Below are positions 48,001-61,539 of a stretch of 64,000 bases of DNA, in pieces. The stretch comes from Temnothorax longispinosus (Eukaryota > Arthropoda > Insecta > Hymenoptera > Formicidae). The stretch spans positions 16,721,447-16,785,446 of the forward strand of contig NC_092364.1 of NCBI RefSeq assembly GCF_030848805.1, given 5' to 3'. Position 1 is the first letter of the stretch. Every line of letters starts with the position of its first letter. Position numbers and translations under genes: made by a program. The notes beneath the pieces are model-generated. The model had not been told where the DNA came from and searched no databases. It saw only the letters and a program-made list of their open reading frames with translations.

Positions 48001-51000
48001 GCCCTCCGAATACATAAGGGAACTGCCAACATGTACGGTTAATTACAAGGATTGATTCGCCCTGACGAATGAAAAAAGGAAACTAAAAAGCGATATATGT
48101 TACAAGATTCGCGAATCTCTTTCTTACTTATTCTACCCATGATTCTATATGGTACATTAATATTACAGGATATTGTTATTTATTTTGCGCTTCTTCTTTT
48201 CACTTGCTTGCGTGCCACGCTTTCTCGTAATTATGAGAGTTATATCGCCAATCGTTTGACAACTGGTGAAACTCCGACGAATAAATTCGCGTAGCGCATC
48301 GTTAATCGATTAAAATCGAAGATTCGCCCACTCACTAGGCTGTATCAGCTTGCTCGAAAAGATCTGCGTATATCGCGTACTTTCTCTTTGATAGCATTCT
48401 GATATATACCATCTCGCAAAGTCCTTACAAGATTCATCAGAAGTTACGACCAACGACGAAGTTGCAAGACGTCGCATATTAATTATATTAACGCATAAAT
48501 GTGATTAATGTAACGTACATGACATACAAGCGCTTGGAGATTATCACCGTTATTGATACGTTGCAAATTTCTTAAAATATGCGAAAGAGTTGTGAATCTC
48601 GTTCTCAGGATTTTTAAGTTACCTGCTTTGATCATATCAGAGATCTTCAAGGCGAGCGATTTATGCAGGCACTTATGTGCGAGTGAGATAATTTGTAAAA
48701 CAGAATAGAATAGAATAGAATCCATTGATTCATAATATTCTTTTTGTTGTCTAATTTTTAATTTAAGACAAAATATACATTTAAATAAAGCATATGAAAA
48801 AATATTACATAAAACGAGCTAACGAGAACTACAAAATCTAAGAATACAATAAAAAATTTGATAATGACGGAATAGAGAAGAACTGAATGCGTGCGATATT
48901 CCGTAGAACAAGTAACTGACATTCCCTGGAACGACATCTGTTCTTGGCTGTGTTCCGCGTTCTCTTCACGAGAGTACCGCGGCTCGTTTTGTCTGCGCGC
49001 CGGTAATTGCGATCGATACCATCTTGTCCTCGGCTTCGTCTTCGCGAAATTAAACGACCGAGCATTTCTTTCATCGAGGACGAGGCAGACCAGTGCGGAG
49101 TGTAACTGTAAGGACGTTTGAAAAACCCGGTCCCGGTATGCACGTAGTTTGCGGCATGCAGCGGACGAACCAAATAGCTAAAGATTAACCGTACGTGCCA
49201 CGAACGCATTATAAAAGCATGGTATATATTATTTCAAGAAGCATCAGGCATTAATATTGAAAATATTTTGCTTCTTATTAACGTGGACAAGCTCTTCTTG
49301 CAAACAATTAAATTAATACGTCAATCTCTATCAATTTTATTGATTTGGAGTAAAATAATTAAGTATATTTTACATTTTAATGTTTTAAAATTTAGCTTTA
49401 CGATATCTCTGTTGATATAAAGCACTTTTAAAGATAGAAAATCATCATAATTTGTTGCAATAGATTTCTTTCCAGTGAGTATACGGTGCCTGTCAATTTT
49501 TAAAATAAAATATTTAACGTATAATTTATAGAAATAAATCACGATACACAAAATATTTTTATGGTTGTATAAAATATAAGTGTTTTTTTACAGTTGTTGT
49601 TTAGTCTTTTAATATTAATTGTTTCATTCTTTGAGTAACGGAAATGCATATTTCTATCTGATATAGTACACCAAGGTTCTTACGACGTCTCCCTCGACTG
49701 CCTTGGAGGGAGTCGTGCGACGAAGCTTACAATCACGAAGCGAACATGGGAACGAACTCGGATATAAACGTGCAGGTGTGGCCAAACATTCACAACGAGT
49801 AATCATATGCTATTAAATGAGTAAAAGAGAGAATACGAGAATGCAGCTTTGCATAAAGAAAGATTTATATTTAGTTCTGTTATTTTCACTGGATAAAAAT
49901 TTGTACATTTGAGTAAAAGATCTTCTTTGTCTCAATCTACGTTTTGCAGTTTTGCATTGCTAGCATGTTCCGGTTGATATAAAACTAATTGATAATAATT
50001 TCGCGTGTTCAATATTATCACGGAAAATTGACTATGAAATTTCATAAGAGTACGAAGGCAATTTTTCTCAAAAGCATAATTTCAAAATATTCTCTGTTAA
50101 GCGAATTATATGGGCGTGAAAGCACGTTACATGAGGTGGTCGGCGCGGAATATTAATAATTCTATCTGTCCCGTTAGTTGGGCACTAATTAGTACGTTGT
50201 AAATAAACGCGCGGGGAATGCACCGCCGCCTGTGCCGGCTGATCGCCGGCAAAAATCGCATTCTTCCCATCGAAGTTAGGGGCTTGCCGCGTCGACGGCG
50301 ATTGGCATTGACCTTTACCATCACGCTTTGCGTTACTTCCCCCGCGCGCGAAGAAGGAACGATGAATGAAATGATCCTGACCATTAATCGTCGTGTCGTC
50401 GTTTCGCACGGAGGAACGCGCGCCTCGCCGCCGAGTTATGCTGATTTCAATTAATTCCGAGACATTCCGCGTTTTTCCCTTCGTCGCTCGAGGAATAGGA
50501 CGTGCGAGAAGAGCGCAGAGTTCGCGGAATCCTCCGCAAAGATGAGCCTATCATCTTTATGCAGCGAACGAAGAGCGAATTAAAGTCCTTACACGATTGA
50601 TAGCCTCGAGGCGTCGAATCGAGGTTATTCTCGTATAGTAGCCTCGGGACAATTCGTGATAGAACGGGAGTAGATAGCGCTATATATAAAACATTTTAAA
50701 ACATGTTTAATTAAAGACTTCCACATAGGAGTAATCGACGTAATAGCCTGAAGAAATATGGTACTGAGATGTATGCCACGGATTTCTTCGGACTCTGTAC
50801 AACATATTAATGCGGCAATCTGCGTCCCGCTTAATGAGCGATAATTACGCAAACAAGAGAATAAACGATTACGCTGATAAGAAACTTGAGATAAAGTTAG
50901 TGCGGGCGCCACGGCTTATTAACATTCATCGGGCGTGCTCTTGTAATTGTTGCGGCGATTCAAGCAACAAGTGTAATATATGCGTACGCTTTTCTCGATT

Positions 51001-52510
51001 CAGTAACATCGGAGGATGAAAACTGTTAAACGAAAAAACCGTTAACCCCCGAGTCATAAAACCGAAGTAGCGGCAGTGAGCGGCAGTCTCCTTCAGTAGT
51101 TGGAATTACCGATATAACGTACTTGTGAAATTTCATCACGCTGCGCGCTGGTCTTATTGACAGTACGCCTCTATGATGGAAAGACATCGCTGAGTCGGCA
51201 TATTTCATAAGAAATCATTTTCGAAATTAAGTGGAGCGCGGTTGAAATCTAATCTCCGACGTGCATGGTTTGTGGCGTCGACATCGTGATTCTCGATTTT
51301 ATCTCATATAAGTGCAATTCCATATTTAGATTCTAGCAGTAACCGCAATTTATCACATTCTCATGAATCGTCGTGCGATGGAGCGAGAACAATCCCACAT
51401 GACTAGAACGAATTATGATCGCACTAACGACGCTTTCGGTTGGCCCGTGAAATGTTTCGTAAAAATGATGACCAAGTTAAACAATCCAGTAGAAAGTACG
51501 GATCCAGATTGCAATTGTGCCGTCGATATCAGAACATCTATTTTCAAACATATACGACAACGAAGTAGCTTCCGACGTCCTAAAATATTCACCATTGTCT
51601 GCTTTTCAGTTCCGATGGCTGAGCAAAAATCAAAATGCTTCAAGCTTTCCATCGTAGGCGTGCTATTCCGATCACATATCTGCCGATATATGTTACAGGC
51701 GCATATATTTATGACTCCACAGTCAAATGCAATGCATTGATTTTATTATTTAACTCAAACTATGATAGCTTGATTCGCTATTTAAGGTTCCACGAGCGTA
51801 GCATGTATCGTAAACCGCGGCCACACTTTGCGAGAAGTATAATGCGAAAGATATTTACATCGCGAATTCTTTGTCAAAACGCTGTGACAGAATCACGCGT
51901 GGCAATAACGACAAAACGACTTCTGGTTTTCCGTGTAAGCCCGCGATATCACAAAGAAGAGGAACCTCGGACCCAATCCTCTTTCTCCTTTCCGCGCGCG
52001 ACTGAAAAAAACACCGGCCATAAACTCCCCACTGGTTGATACAACCCCGATAGCTTCTGTCGTTACAAGTACGGCCTCTAACTTGTGAACTACGTCGTAA
52101 TTAAGATGGCAAGAAAATATACTAGCTAGTAAAATGTTAAAGATACAGAGAGGTACCAATGAAAACATTGTATCATGCGAACAGAATCGTACGAATAACA
52201 GCGCCATGAGCTCTTGAACGGCGTGAAAGATTTAAATGAAAGCCAACGCGATTCAGTGCTTTGCTCATCAAGAAATTCATTTACAGCTTAAAAAACGAGT
52301 CCTGTATAAGAATGATGAAATAATAATAAAAAAATTTTAAACAGATAATTAAATTAACACTAATTATAAATATAAACATACAATAATATATCATATTTAT
52401 TAATAATTATACACATTTACTAATAAATGCTGTATTTATCAATACATTTTACTATTTTTCTTGCGAAATTATATATCACACAGTGCGTTACATATCTTTT
52501 ACGCGTGAAT
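45031..52510. other. No gene recognised
   Basis: Mixed composition: AT-rich at 45460-45700, 48700-48880 and 49200-49670; CpG-rich at 46330-47960 and 50200-50600. A possible terminal plus-strand exon is at 45887-45949 (acceptor ctctttctcgatttag, then LVAFRALYGQNHQKKQSIKG and stop), with an AATAAA at 46232. This is weak. Other frames are short and unrecognised. Confidence 0.4.
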
Positions 52511-52630
52511 ATTATACTGCGCTCATTGAAGTTTCCCGGGATCTCGCGGAGAGACTTCAACGAATGGAACGTACTATCTTCTCGGAACGTTTCGCGAAAT
52601 TCCAAGAAATTTCAATGAGCGCAATGTTAT
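52511..52630. repeat. Long imperfect hairpin, miRNA-precursor-like
   Basis: About 40 nt on each side can pair: 52519-52551 (gcgctcattgaagtttcccg onward) with 52590-52622 (ending aagaaatttcaatgagcgc). There are about three mismatches, a few G-U pairs and a loop of about 38 nt, and pairing continues outward with small interruptions to 52511/52630. The geometry fits a pre-miRNA foldback of either strand, or a small MITE. Neither arm matches a conserved insect miRNA that I recall. Confidence 0.45.
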
Positions 52631-55600
52631 TATCCACACGTGAAATCTGTATAATATTTTGCAACATTGCAACAAATATAATAAAATATATACTGATGAT
52701 CCAGGAGTCATCGTCAACAATGATATTAGTTCATACCATAAAATCGAATATGTTACGACATTACGAAAGCTAGGACACTAATGAATATCACTGAAGACTA
52801 ATATGATTATCCTGTCATGATCACGACTATAATTATATTTAATACCGTGAAAATTGTCCATTAAAATGCAAGCATGCTCGTCCACACTCAGCGTTGCAAA
52901 TTATGTCTTTCTCGATTATCTTCTAAAGCTTTTCATAAATAATCATAATTAACCGGTAATATAAGATAGACAGCCGTCTGACTCACATGTTTCCTAAGTT
53001 ACCTGCTAATTATGTTCGTGGAACATAATCTTCAGAAGAACTTTAAATAAAAAAGAAGCACTAATGTAAAAGAGACCTTGATTTACACTAGCAAAGATTA
53101 TTTTTGCTAACTTATAAATGGATATTTGCGTAATCATACATATACATATAGAATTTGTCGTTTTTTCTAAAAAAAATGTTAAAAAAAAAAAATTTATCAT
53201 TAAGGAAGAATAGAGGGAATAAAACAAAATACATTTATATTAAAAAGATTTTGTTGCTACATCTAGAAACATTACTATGCAAGTAGGAAACCAGCTTTTA
53301 GTGTTATTATCTATAAGAGAGTGAAAACGAAATTTGCCACACGGTCTGCTCACTTTCTTTCATCCCGCTTTCTTCTACACGGCTTGTGTTTTGTATGCTT
53401 GACTAAAGAACATGGAGATGTTTACATTTTACCTTCGTCGTCAAAAGAGAAATGTAGATTATAGGGTCGTGCGGGCGGTAAATGAGTCTCAAGGCCGGTT
53501 TCATGAACGCATTCAAATGTTAAATGTACACCACTCTTTCTTTCTTTCTTTGAAGCACAAAAGGAACTGGCACGCGGTGATGATGTTGAAATATTAAAAC
53601 AAACCGGATCAGACCTTGTCGGCGATTCATTGTACCGGTTTATCTCACCTTAAGCCAGTTTTTAGGGAAGAGCAATGGGAATTAGCTTCTATTACCTAGT
53701 AACACCAATTTTACAGCTGTGTTATTTTAGGACAGGTGTCGTTTACGACACCGCGATATTGTCAGAATTTCAGAAGAACTAGACTATGCACCATATGCTT
53801 GCAATAAGCGGATTACAGATGATGATACCGTATATCGTGCTAAATCCCACGGCAAGAAAACGAAGAGAAACTATAGCTAGAGAACTAATCTCATTCACTA
53901 ATCTTGATTTTATAATAAGTTTCAGAATTAACGGAATTGGCTTCATCAATAGAAGGAATCCGACTGAGTTTGCAATTAATATTTGAAATGCTCATTATAC
54001 ATAAACAATAATACATAATGTAAATATATAGATATATTTAATTCTAAATTGTGTAAAATCAAATTAAACGCGTATAATTTTTATATAACATTATATGAAT
54101 ACAACTAAATATACCTAGATAAAAATCTATAGACAAAATCAGCTAGAACAAATACTTACAAGAAATATTGCGATTTTATTTAAAACTTACACTTCGCACG
54201 TTTTAAACTATAATATAATCATAATAATGTCATACAGACATTTTATTTTAAAAAATATCGATTTTTGTCGTAAAAAAACATGTCAAAATCGTATCGTATC
54301 ACCCTGTGCACTACGTGTGATAAAACGGTGTTCTTTTCACTTTTCCATTCCTCGGCACCGCCGCCGCCGCGCCGTGTTGAAACAGAGTAGCCGCGAAGAG
54401 CGCGTGCAGTTAGCAAATTCCTCGGAGCCCGTAAGTGACATTACCATTGGTTTCACACGCGGAAGCAGAGAATGTGGAACGTCACGGTAAATCGACACGA
54501 ACGCCAGGGACGTATACATGTGAGAGCTCCTCTTTCCGGGAGGTCAGCGAAACCGTAAAGAAGCCGGAAATGCGGGTTTCTTGCGCAGAACATGAACGTA
54601 TACTTATACCCGTTGCGGTGGCGGTAGCGGCGGCGTAACAGGGACGACCAGGGTCGCGTCGACCACTTTCGGGATCGCCAAGCTGGACGATCAATCGAGC
54701 ACGATCGTAACGTTCGATCGATTAAGGCATGCCTCGCGTTCTTGAATGCACGCGACGTTCATTGCTCTTCGAGCTCATTCGGAGCGACGTTCGAAGGTTG
54801 AGCATCTTGCCGAGTCCCGAGAAAAGACATCCGGCACATTCCGACCTTTGAGTAACCGTCCCGACTCCTAACGATACATCGATATTCCCGTTGACGCTAT
54901 GGTATAATTCTTGCATGCGCCAGAAACGTTCGAGTAGGAAATAGTTCTAGTAATATCGTGACGAGAAGAAGGAGACCTTGCAAAATATTGAAATTTTACT
55001 CACACAATCAGATTATCTAATATATCAGATTTCTGATTATAAAGTTTATAACGTTTGAAAAATTTTCTCTAAAAGCTTGATATCTATCTTATAACTATGC
55101 ACATCAGCATCTAATTTTTTCTACAACTTTGTGTAATCTTTAATTTGCCACAATGTATAGCTTCTGAATTTTGTTGTATACACTTTTCGTTTACCGTAAG
55201 ATCGATTAAAACAAATTGCTGTATTACTAAGGCTGTCATTGCAACTGTACAGTTATTCTCAATTGTCTGTGATATTACTACGCTGGTAATCCAATCGGGC
55301 GCGAGTAATCTGCTTTGCGCTCGCATTCCCCATAAGTCATGACCGTAAATTCTTCATAGTGTTTGCCGCTTCGCCATCAAAACTCCGTATTCTAATGAAG
55401 ATCGCTGCGTGCGAGTCGCGAGAGGAATCTACGGGTACATCGATGTTAGCGGGGATAGGAATCCGCAGCTACACGACTCGTAATTGCCATAAACAACCGC
55501 GTCCAGTCAGATGTTTGCTACGTTTCTGGAATGCCGGGTTGTGTAGCGCGGGAGATAAGTGAATAGTGGAGGCAAGAGGCAAGTAAATTAGCTCTCTCAT

Positions 55601-55889
55601 AATGGAGCCACTATGCGTGTATGTATGTGCGCGCGCGCACGTCGGTTAATAATGTATTCGCGTCGTACCGATGCTCCGCTTTTCGTAGTATCGCCGCCAG
55701 GAAGAAAACCTTTGCCGTTAATTAGTCCTCCGTTAATTTCACGGAGATTCCGCCCAGCCGATAGAGCGGGCGATCGCTCTAACGAGTGAACGCCGCCCCA
55801 CCGGATTTCGTAGAGCGGTTTGCCGTGTGCCGCACGGAACTCGCGTTTCGTCGAAGTATTAAATTTTATAAACTGTAGGAAACTGCAAC

Positions 55890-55890
<1 letters not shown>

Positions 55891-55920
<30 letters not shown>
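55891..55920. repeat. (TG)15 microsatellite
   Basis: Fifteen uninterrupted TG units followed by cgtgctccgg. It produces the Thr-His run in the opposite-strand frame 55597-55962, which is therefore not evidence of a gene. Confidence 0.95.
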
Positions 55921-55924
<4 letters not shown>

Positions 55925-56812
55925 CTCCGGTTTGTGAGCTTCCTCAGTTTGCTTTGTATCAAACAACTTTATTCTGTTGTATAATTGCAACATTATTCTA
56001 TGCGGATGTGCGCACGTAATAAGAGCATAGAGGATATGAGACCGCTACCGGTGATATTTTTATCAAGAAAAGGGAAGGATGTGAGATTTTCATTATGTTT
56101 TTAACTCATGAAAGTTGCCTAATTTTATGAGTTACAATTGTTATTTAATATTTATATTTTAATTTTATATATATTCTAGTAATATATAATAATATATCAA
56201 AATCCGTCTTTTCCTCTATCTAGTATACAATAGAAATAATTTAAGCACATTAGTAATTAATTTATTATTAATTTAAGGCAATTGCTCTTTTATATATTTT
56301 TAATCTTTAATATTACGACACGTACAGCAAGATGCAAGCACGTATAACAATGAGATATTGCCACATGATATTTATGCAACATCTATTTCGAAATAATATT
56401 GAGTTAACTGTGCATTAATTAGGGAAACAAAGGAACATATGAATACTCTACCCTGGCGATACTACGAAGAGCATGTAACGGCTGTGAAATCCTGGAAATC
56501 ATTGCTACATTCTGTCACGGTAAAGTCCGCCGCACAAAGAAACATTAGATGCATCCAAGAACGAGCCTGGCTCGCGTCGCTTCGTCTAAGCGTTCCCACG
56601 TGTTACTAGGTCACTATACTTTTTAAAAGCGAGTACCGTATATTCACCTCAACGGGTAATCTGAAATCTTCTTCGGGACCGCGGCACGATAGAGTCGCTA
56701 ACGTGTTAGCGCCTAGGCTTAGCCCTCTTCCGAAGCGAACTGGGAATTAGTAGCGTAACCGGTTGTACGCGGCAAAACGTAACCGGTGGAGAAAGAAATA
56801 AGTAAAAATAAA

Positions 56813-56836
56813 AAAAGAAAGAAAGAAAGAAAGAAG
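56813..56836. repeat. (GAAA)n microsatellite
   Basis: About five GAAA units embedded in an A-rich tract. No associated gene. Confidence 0.9.
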
Positions 56837-59800
56837 GAAATGCCGCGAAGTTCGAACGTACACTCCGACGAACGCGCTAATCGGCGCGGTGAGAGTAATA
56901 TCCATTAGTAGTCCCCTACAATTCAAAGGCTACCGACAGCCTCTCGACGCTTTTATTCCCGCGAAAAAATTCACGCCTTTACACACCGTGCAATTATCTA
57001 CTTACGGGCATTACACTTGCAACCGGCAACACTTGCATCTACTTGCCAGCTGTAATTACACGGCTGAAAGGCAATTCGCCGCTAAGAGGCGACGCGCAGC
57101 AGCGTTTTACGGGTAATTAACATTCGTCTCTCAATCGGGGCGAATTGTCGGTCGTCGTTCGGCGCGCGAGATGCAATACCGGCCGCGGCTCGAGCGTCTC
57201 CCAAACGGGTGGACGCACAACACCCCGCGATGGTTTGCGCACTCGTGTGATTTCCAGGAAACCCATCGCCGCGCTGTTATCGAGGCGAATTGGCGCTCGT
57301 AAATCCTGGCACTTACCATTACCGTTACCGCGCTCGAGGAAAGCGCTGAAGCGCGGCCCCGCAGTCTCTGCCCTTGAAGCGCAGAAATAATCGGCAGTGT
57401 AACCCGTGTGAACTTGGCGCCCGGGATGGCCTAGAAGAGTCGGAGTTTGAGGAATATTCTCTCGCGGGGGCGGGAAAAAGAAAGAAGCGGTCGGCCGGCT
57501 CTATTACGGTTTAGTTATGCCGGGAGAGTTCACCGAAGTTCTCGGTCACGAAGATATTCGGCGAGACGTCTCAAGAATGTGTGCTCTTCGTATTCGGAGC
57601 CGACCTCATCGCTTTGACCTGCGTCGCCATCACGGCGCCTGGCGGAAAACCTTGAAGTACCGGCGAACAAAGACCGGCATCACGACTGAGCGAATTAAAT
57701 CCCTTCCTAATCAGAAGAATCTATCTTCCCAGGCCTAAATGCCATTATCCCTTAATTTTCGCGGGGCAATTTAATCGAGAAGCGGCTAAAAAATCTGCAG
57801 GTAAATGCTTAAATGGAGATTAGGCTCGTTTCTATTCCATATATTCGTTAATTTAGACACGGATGGCAAGATTTTTATAGGTTCACTTCTTTGATTGTTG
57901 CACGGTTAAATTAAAATTTAGTGTTATAAGATTTTACACGATATTGCTTCAACTGCAGTTAGTTTTTTTTTTAATGTCTTTTATTGGTCTACTCGTGTCA
58001 ATAATATCGATAATGAGAGGGCTAATGTTGTCGAGCAAATCCTGCCTCCTGCACCAAGAAAACTATTACTCCCATAGTTGACCTGAACAAACCTGATATA
58101 GTTGAAAAACAGACACTCGATCGATCGACGATTTGCGGGCCACCCGTTGCAACATATACGAGAGAATCGATCCGTAGACATAATCGAGCAATCATTTTCA
58201 AGATGATTTACGAGATCGTGGCTGCGCCAGGTTGCGGTCGGTTTGCTCACCAAGCCTGTATTATCATAGCTCGCTTAACCGAAGTTAAGCAAAGTCTCTT
58301 GCCTGTATCTTTCGTGCCTTACGTCATAACAAATAATTTACAAAATATAACCATCTTGCGCATTAATTCACAATTTCTGTATAAATAATCAGTGATTTTT
58401 TCCGTTCAAAACATATTATTGATGAATTTATTTTGGAAAAATTATTAAACTGCTGAAAAATTGTAACAATTTTAATTTCTTTGCTGTATTAATTTCTAAA
58501 ATTTAAATTAATTTACAAAATCAAGAAAGAACAATTATACTAAAACGATAAAGGAAATGTAACTCTCATCGAAACTATGTCGCCATTACATAACGAATGA
58601 CCCAGTACTGTTTTACGAAACTTATTGTTACTTTGACTGATGGAATACAATATACATAATGACTATCTAAATAATATGTATAGCGTTATACAACGTATTT
58701 CTGATATATTAAGATTGTATCTCCATGATACGATTAAGGCTATTACGTATTACCGTTCTCTTTTTGGATCCAGACTACATTCTAAAGTCGATTCCGGCTG
58801 GCAAAAGTATTACTGTCATTATGCAGTCTGCAGGATACATACCATAAAATATAACGGTGACGGCAGACTGTGATGTTGCATGTAATTTTAGCTCGCGCTG
58901 TGTTATAAATGGTGAGATTCAGTATTACGGCTTTGCAAAAAGCAAAGTGTCTGAAATGTCCTTTTACACGGATATATAAAAATATTGGACTTTCACGTGT
59001 AACTTTGGGCTGCACCATATCGCGAAGCAGATAAACAATCCTGCCGATGCGAGAGTCGTTTAAATTTACATCGTGATTTGCATTTACGCATTACGATTTC
59101 TAAGTTTTTATTGATACGTCTGAATATGTGTGTGTTAATTGTGTGTGAACGCTCGCTATGCGGTGTGTAGGTCGTTGTTGAACGCACTTGCGATCGCGAT
59201 GATAACTAATTTTTACGACAACAACGCTGAACGCGTCGCACTATAAAATCACGATGTCACAGTGACTTTCCCAACGACGACGGAACCACGGGCTTTACGA
59301 GCGAACGATTTGCCACCGCGGCGATGATGACCGTGACGACGACCGGCGTTAAGGTCCTCGGCGGTGGCGTTCTACCCGCTTGAACCCCGGGCGAAAGGTT
59401 CAAGGCGACGAGCATCGGAACCTGCTGAACGCACTATGCCGCTCACTCGTTTCACCGCGGGCGGACGATTCTCGGGCCGTGTGGAGTTGAGCGCGTACCG
59501 ATTGCAGGGAAGACGCGTGTGCTGCATACGCGCGTCCCGGTGCTGGAGGTTAGATAACGGTGTAGCAGCCAGGTAGCAGACACGAAGACGACCTAACCCG
59601 CAGGGCCGAAGAGAGAGCGGGAGGACGGCGGAGATGGAGAGAAGAGACGGAAGAATTGCGCGCGCGCGCGCGTGATTCCAGAAAGAGAGGGACGCGCCGA
59701 CGTACATCATTTCAGACACGCGCACACGTAATAGCCTGAGAACAAAGATGATACGGAGAGGTACGAGGGAAGGGAGACATTTCGTCGGTCTTCTGCATCA

Positions 59801-61508
59801 TCTCTGCTTAGCCCAGATTTCGAATGCCTATCTAGAACGGCGACGTCGGTCGTGACTGGTCTCGCTTCAACCCGAACTATTCAAGTCCTTGTATCTGTGA
59901 TCGTCGATTCTTCACGAGAACATCGCGAGGAGGTGAAAGGGGAAAAGAGACGGTACACCGAGTTTCCGAGATAACGTTCCTCTCGCGAGAAACTCACCGG
60001 GGTCCCTCGTTGCTGATATCTGACGGAGAAATGCGGGACATCGATCTTCCTCCAGATCCTTCCCGACCGCAGGAGAAGGAGGAAGAGAGAAAGCGAAAGC
60101 ATACGTGGCAATCCGCCGTCGGAAGTTTCTCGCTAGGGGAGAATTCCGGAGTGGTAGATGAAATCGAAACGGGCGACCCGGGTTAACCCGACGTGACGAA
60201 AAGTATCGAGGTGTGCGGCTTGTTGTAATCGAGCGTCGCGTCGGACAGACAGGGGCCCAATTAAGTAGAGAAAGACGAACGTGGCACGGCGCGGCGGGAG
60301 ATTTTCGCGGAGTCGAATCTGGCCACCGTCGGATCTCGTGCAAGGGTATATACTCTCTAATGCTTTTCTAACGACCATCCGTGTCGTTATGACGGGACCG
60401 TATGCCGGTTGATCTTCTCGTTCCTAGTGAGGCCGCGAGATAACTCGGCACAAATCCGATTCACGAAGTAACGGAGCACCATCTCCCCGGCCATCTCTCG
60501 CTGCACGACTTTGATGAAACTCGACGCCACGTAGTCGCGTTGTTCGACCGGGCCGGAGCTCGCGCGTAAACTTCTTTATTTAATGAAACACGAAGTTCCA
60601 CGTCAAACTTGTACATCGAGATATTCGAGAGCGGCGCAATGGATGTACGATGTAAATTGAGAAGCCGGGTGAGGAGAGAAAGATCGGTTGTTCGGGACCT
60701 TCAAATATGGGTTCGTCGTGACTACGGACCACCTGGCAGTCAGAAGTTATATACATATTCCTCGGAATTCCTGTGTCTTCAAGCATAAAGATTCCGCGTG
60801 CAGCTGCCTTCGACGTGCGCGAGGAGAAGCGACTGTCGAACGTACGATTGCGTGTTATTAATCGCCGTGGAATCATTTCGCACGGTAATGAAGCAAATGT
60901 CGTAATGTTCTGCATATAACATTGATACTAATCTTTAGAATTTATTGCTAGTATCCGCTGGGGCTTAAAGATAACAGCGCGCGCGTTATTGTATGTGGGT
61001 TGCGTCTCAGATTCTCGTCCGGTACCTCGCGTAAGACATTGTACGCGATAATTGTGAAGGCAATCCGAGGTAACGTCCTCGTCACTCGCGATATGATTTA
61101 TCTCGCGTTTACGCTTTAGCGTCGGCGCGGCAACCGACATTTATCGGCCGTAATGGCGAGTGCCGGTCGAGGAATGAAATCATCGCTCGAAATTGGACTA
61201 GTCCTTTGTTGCCCAACCGAAAAGGGCTGCATTCCCGTCGGTCGGTTTGTCGGAACGCCATTGCCACACCGCGCCGCGCCGCAATAAATTATGAAGATTG
61301 ATGTTTCGCAAATCAAAGCCGGTCTCTCTCGCGAAAGCAGCACTTCAGAAACGGTCGCCGCGCGAGGAGAGGAAAAGAGAGTTAAGCGACGACGAATGTC
61401 GGGTGATCTCGCAAAGAAATCGTCTCGCCACCTACGACGACCTCACGGTTCTCTATGGATTAGGGATTTTACGTGCCACGCTCTCGAGGATCCGTTCGCC
61501 CGCGGATC

Positions 61509-61539
61509 GGCTCTGGCTCCGGCTCCGGCTCCGGCTCCT
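61509..61539. repeat. (GGCTCC)n repeat
   Basis: Five hexamer-like units (ggctctggctccggctccgg and on) in a CpG-rich block. They read as Ala-Pro, Gly-Ser or Leu-Arg in the three plus frames, all open, so no frame is favoured. Confidence 0.9.

Noticed and set aside
55597..55962. 121-codon minus-strand frame with a Thr-His run
   Set aside because: The run is just the (TG)n microsatellite read in reverse, and the rest has no recognisable features.
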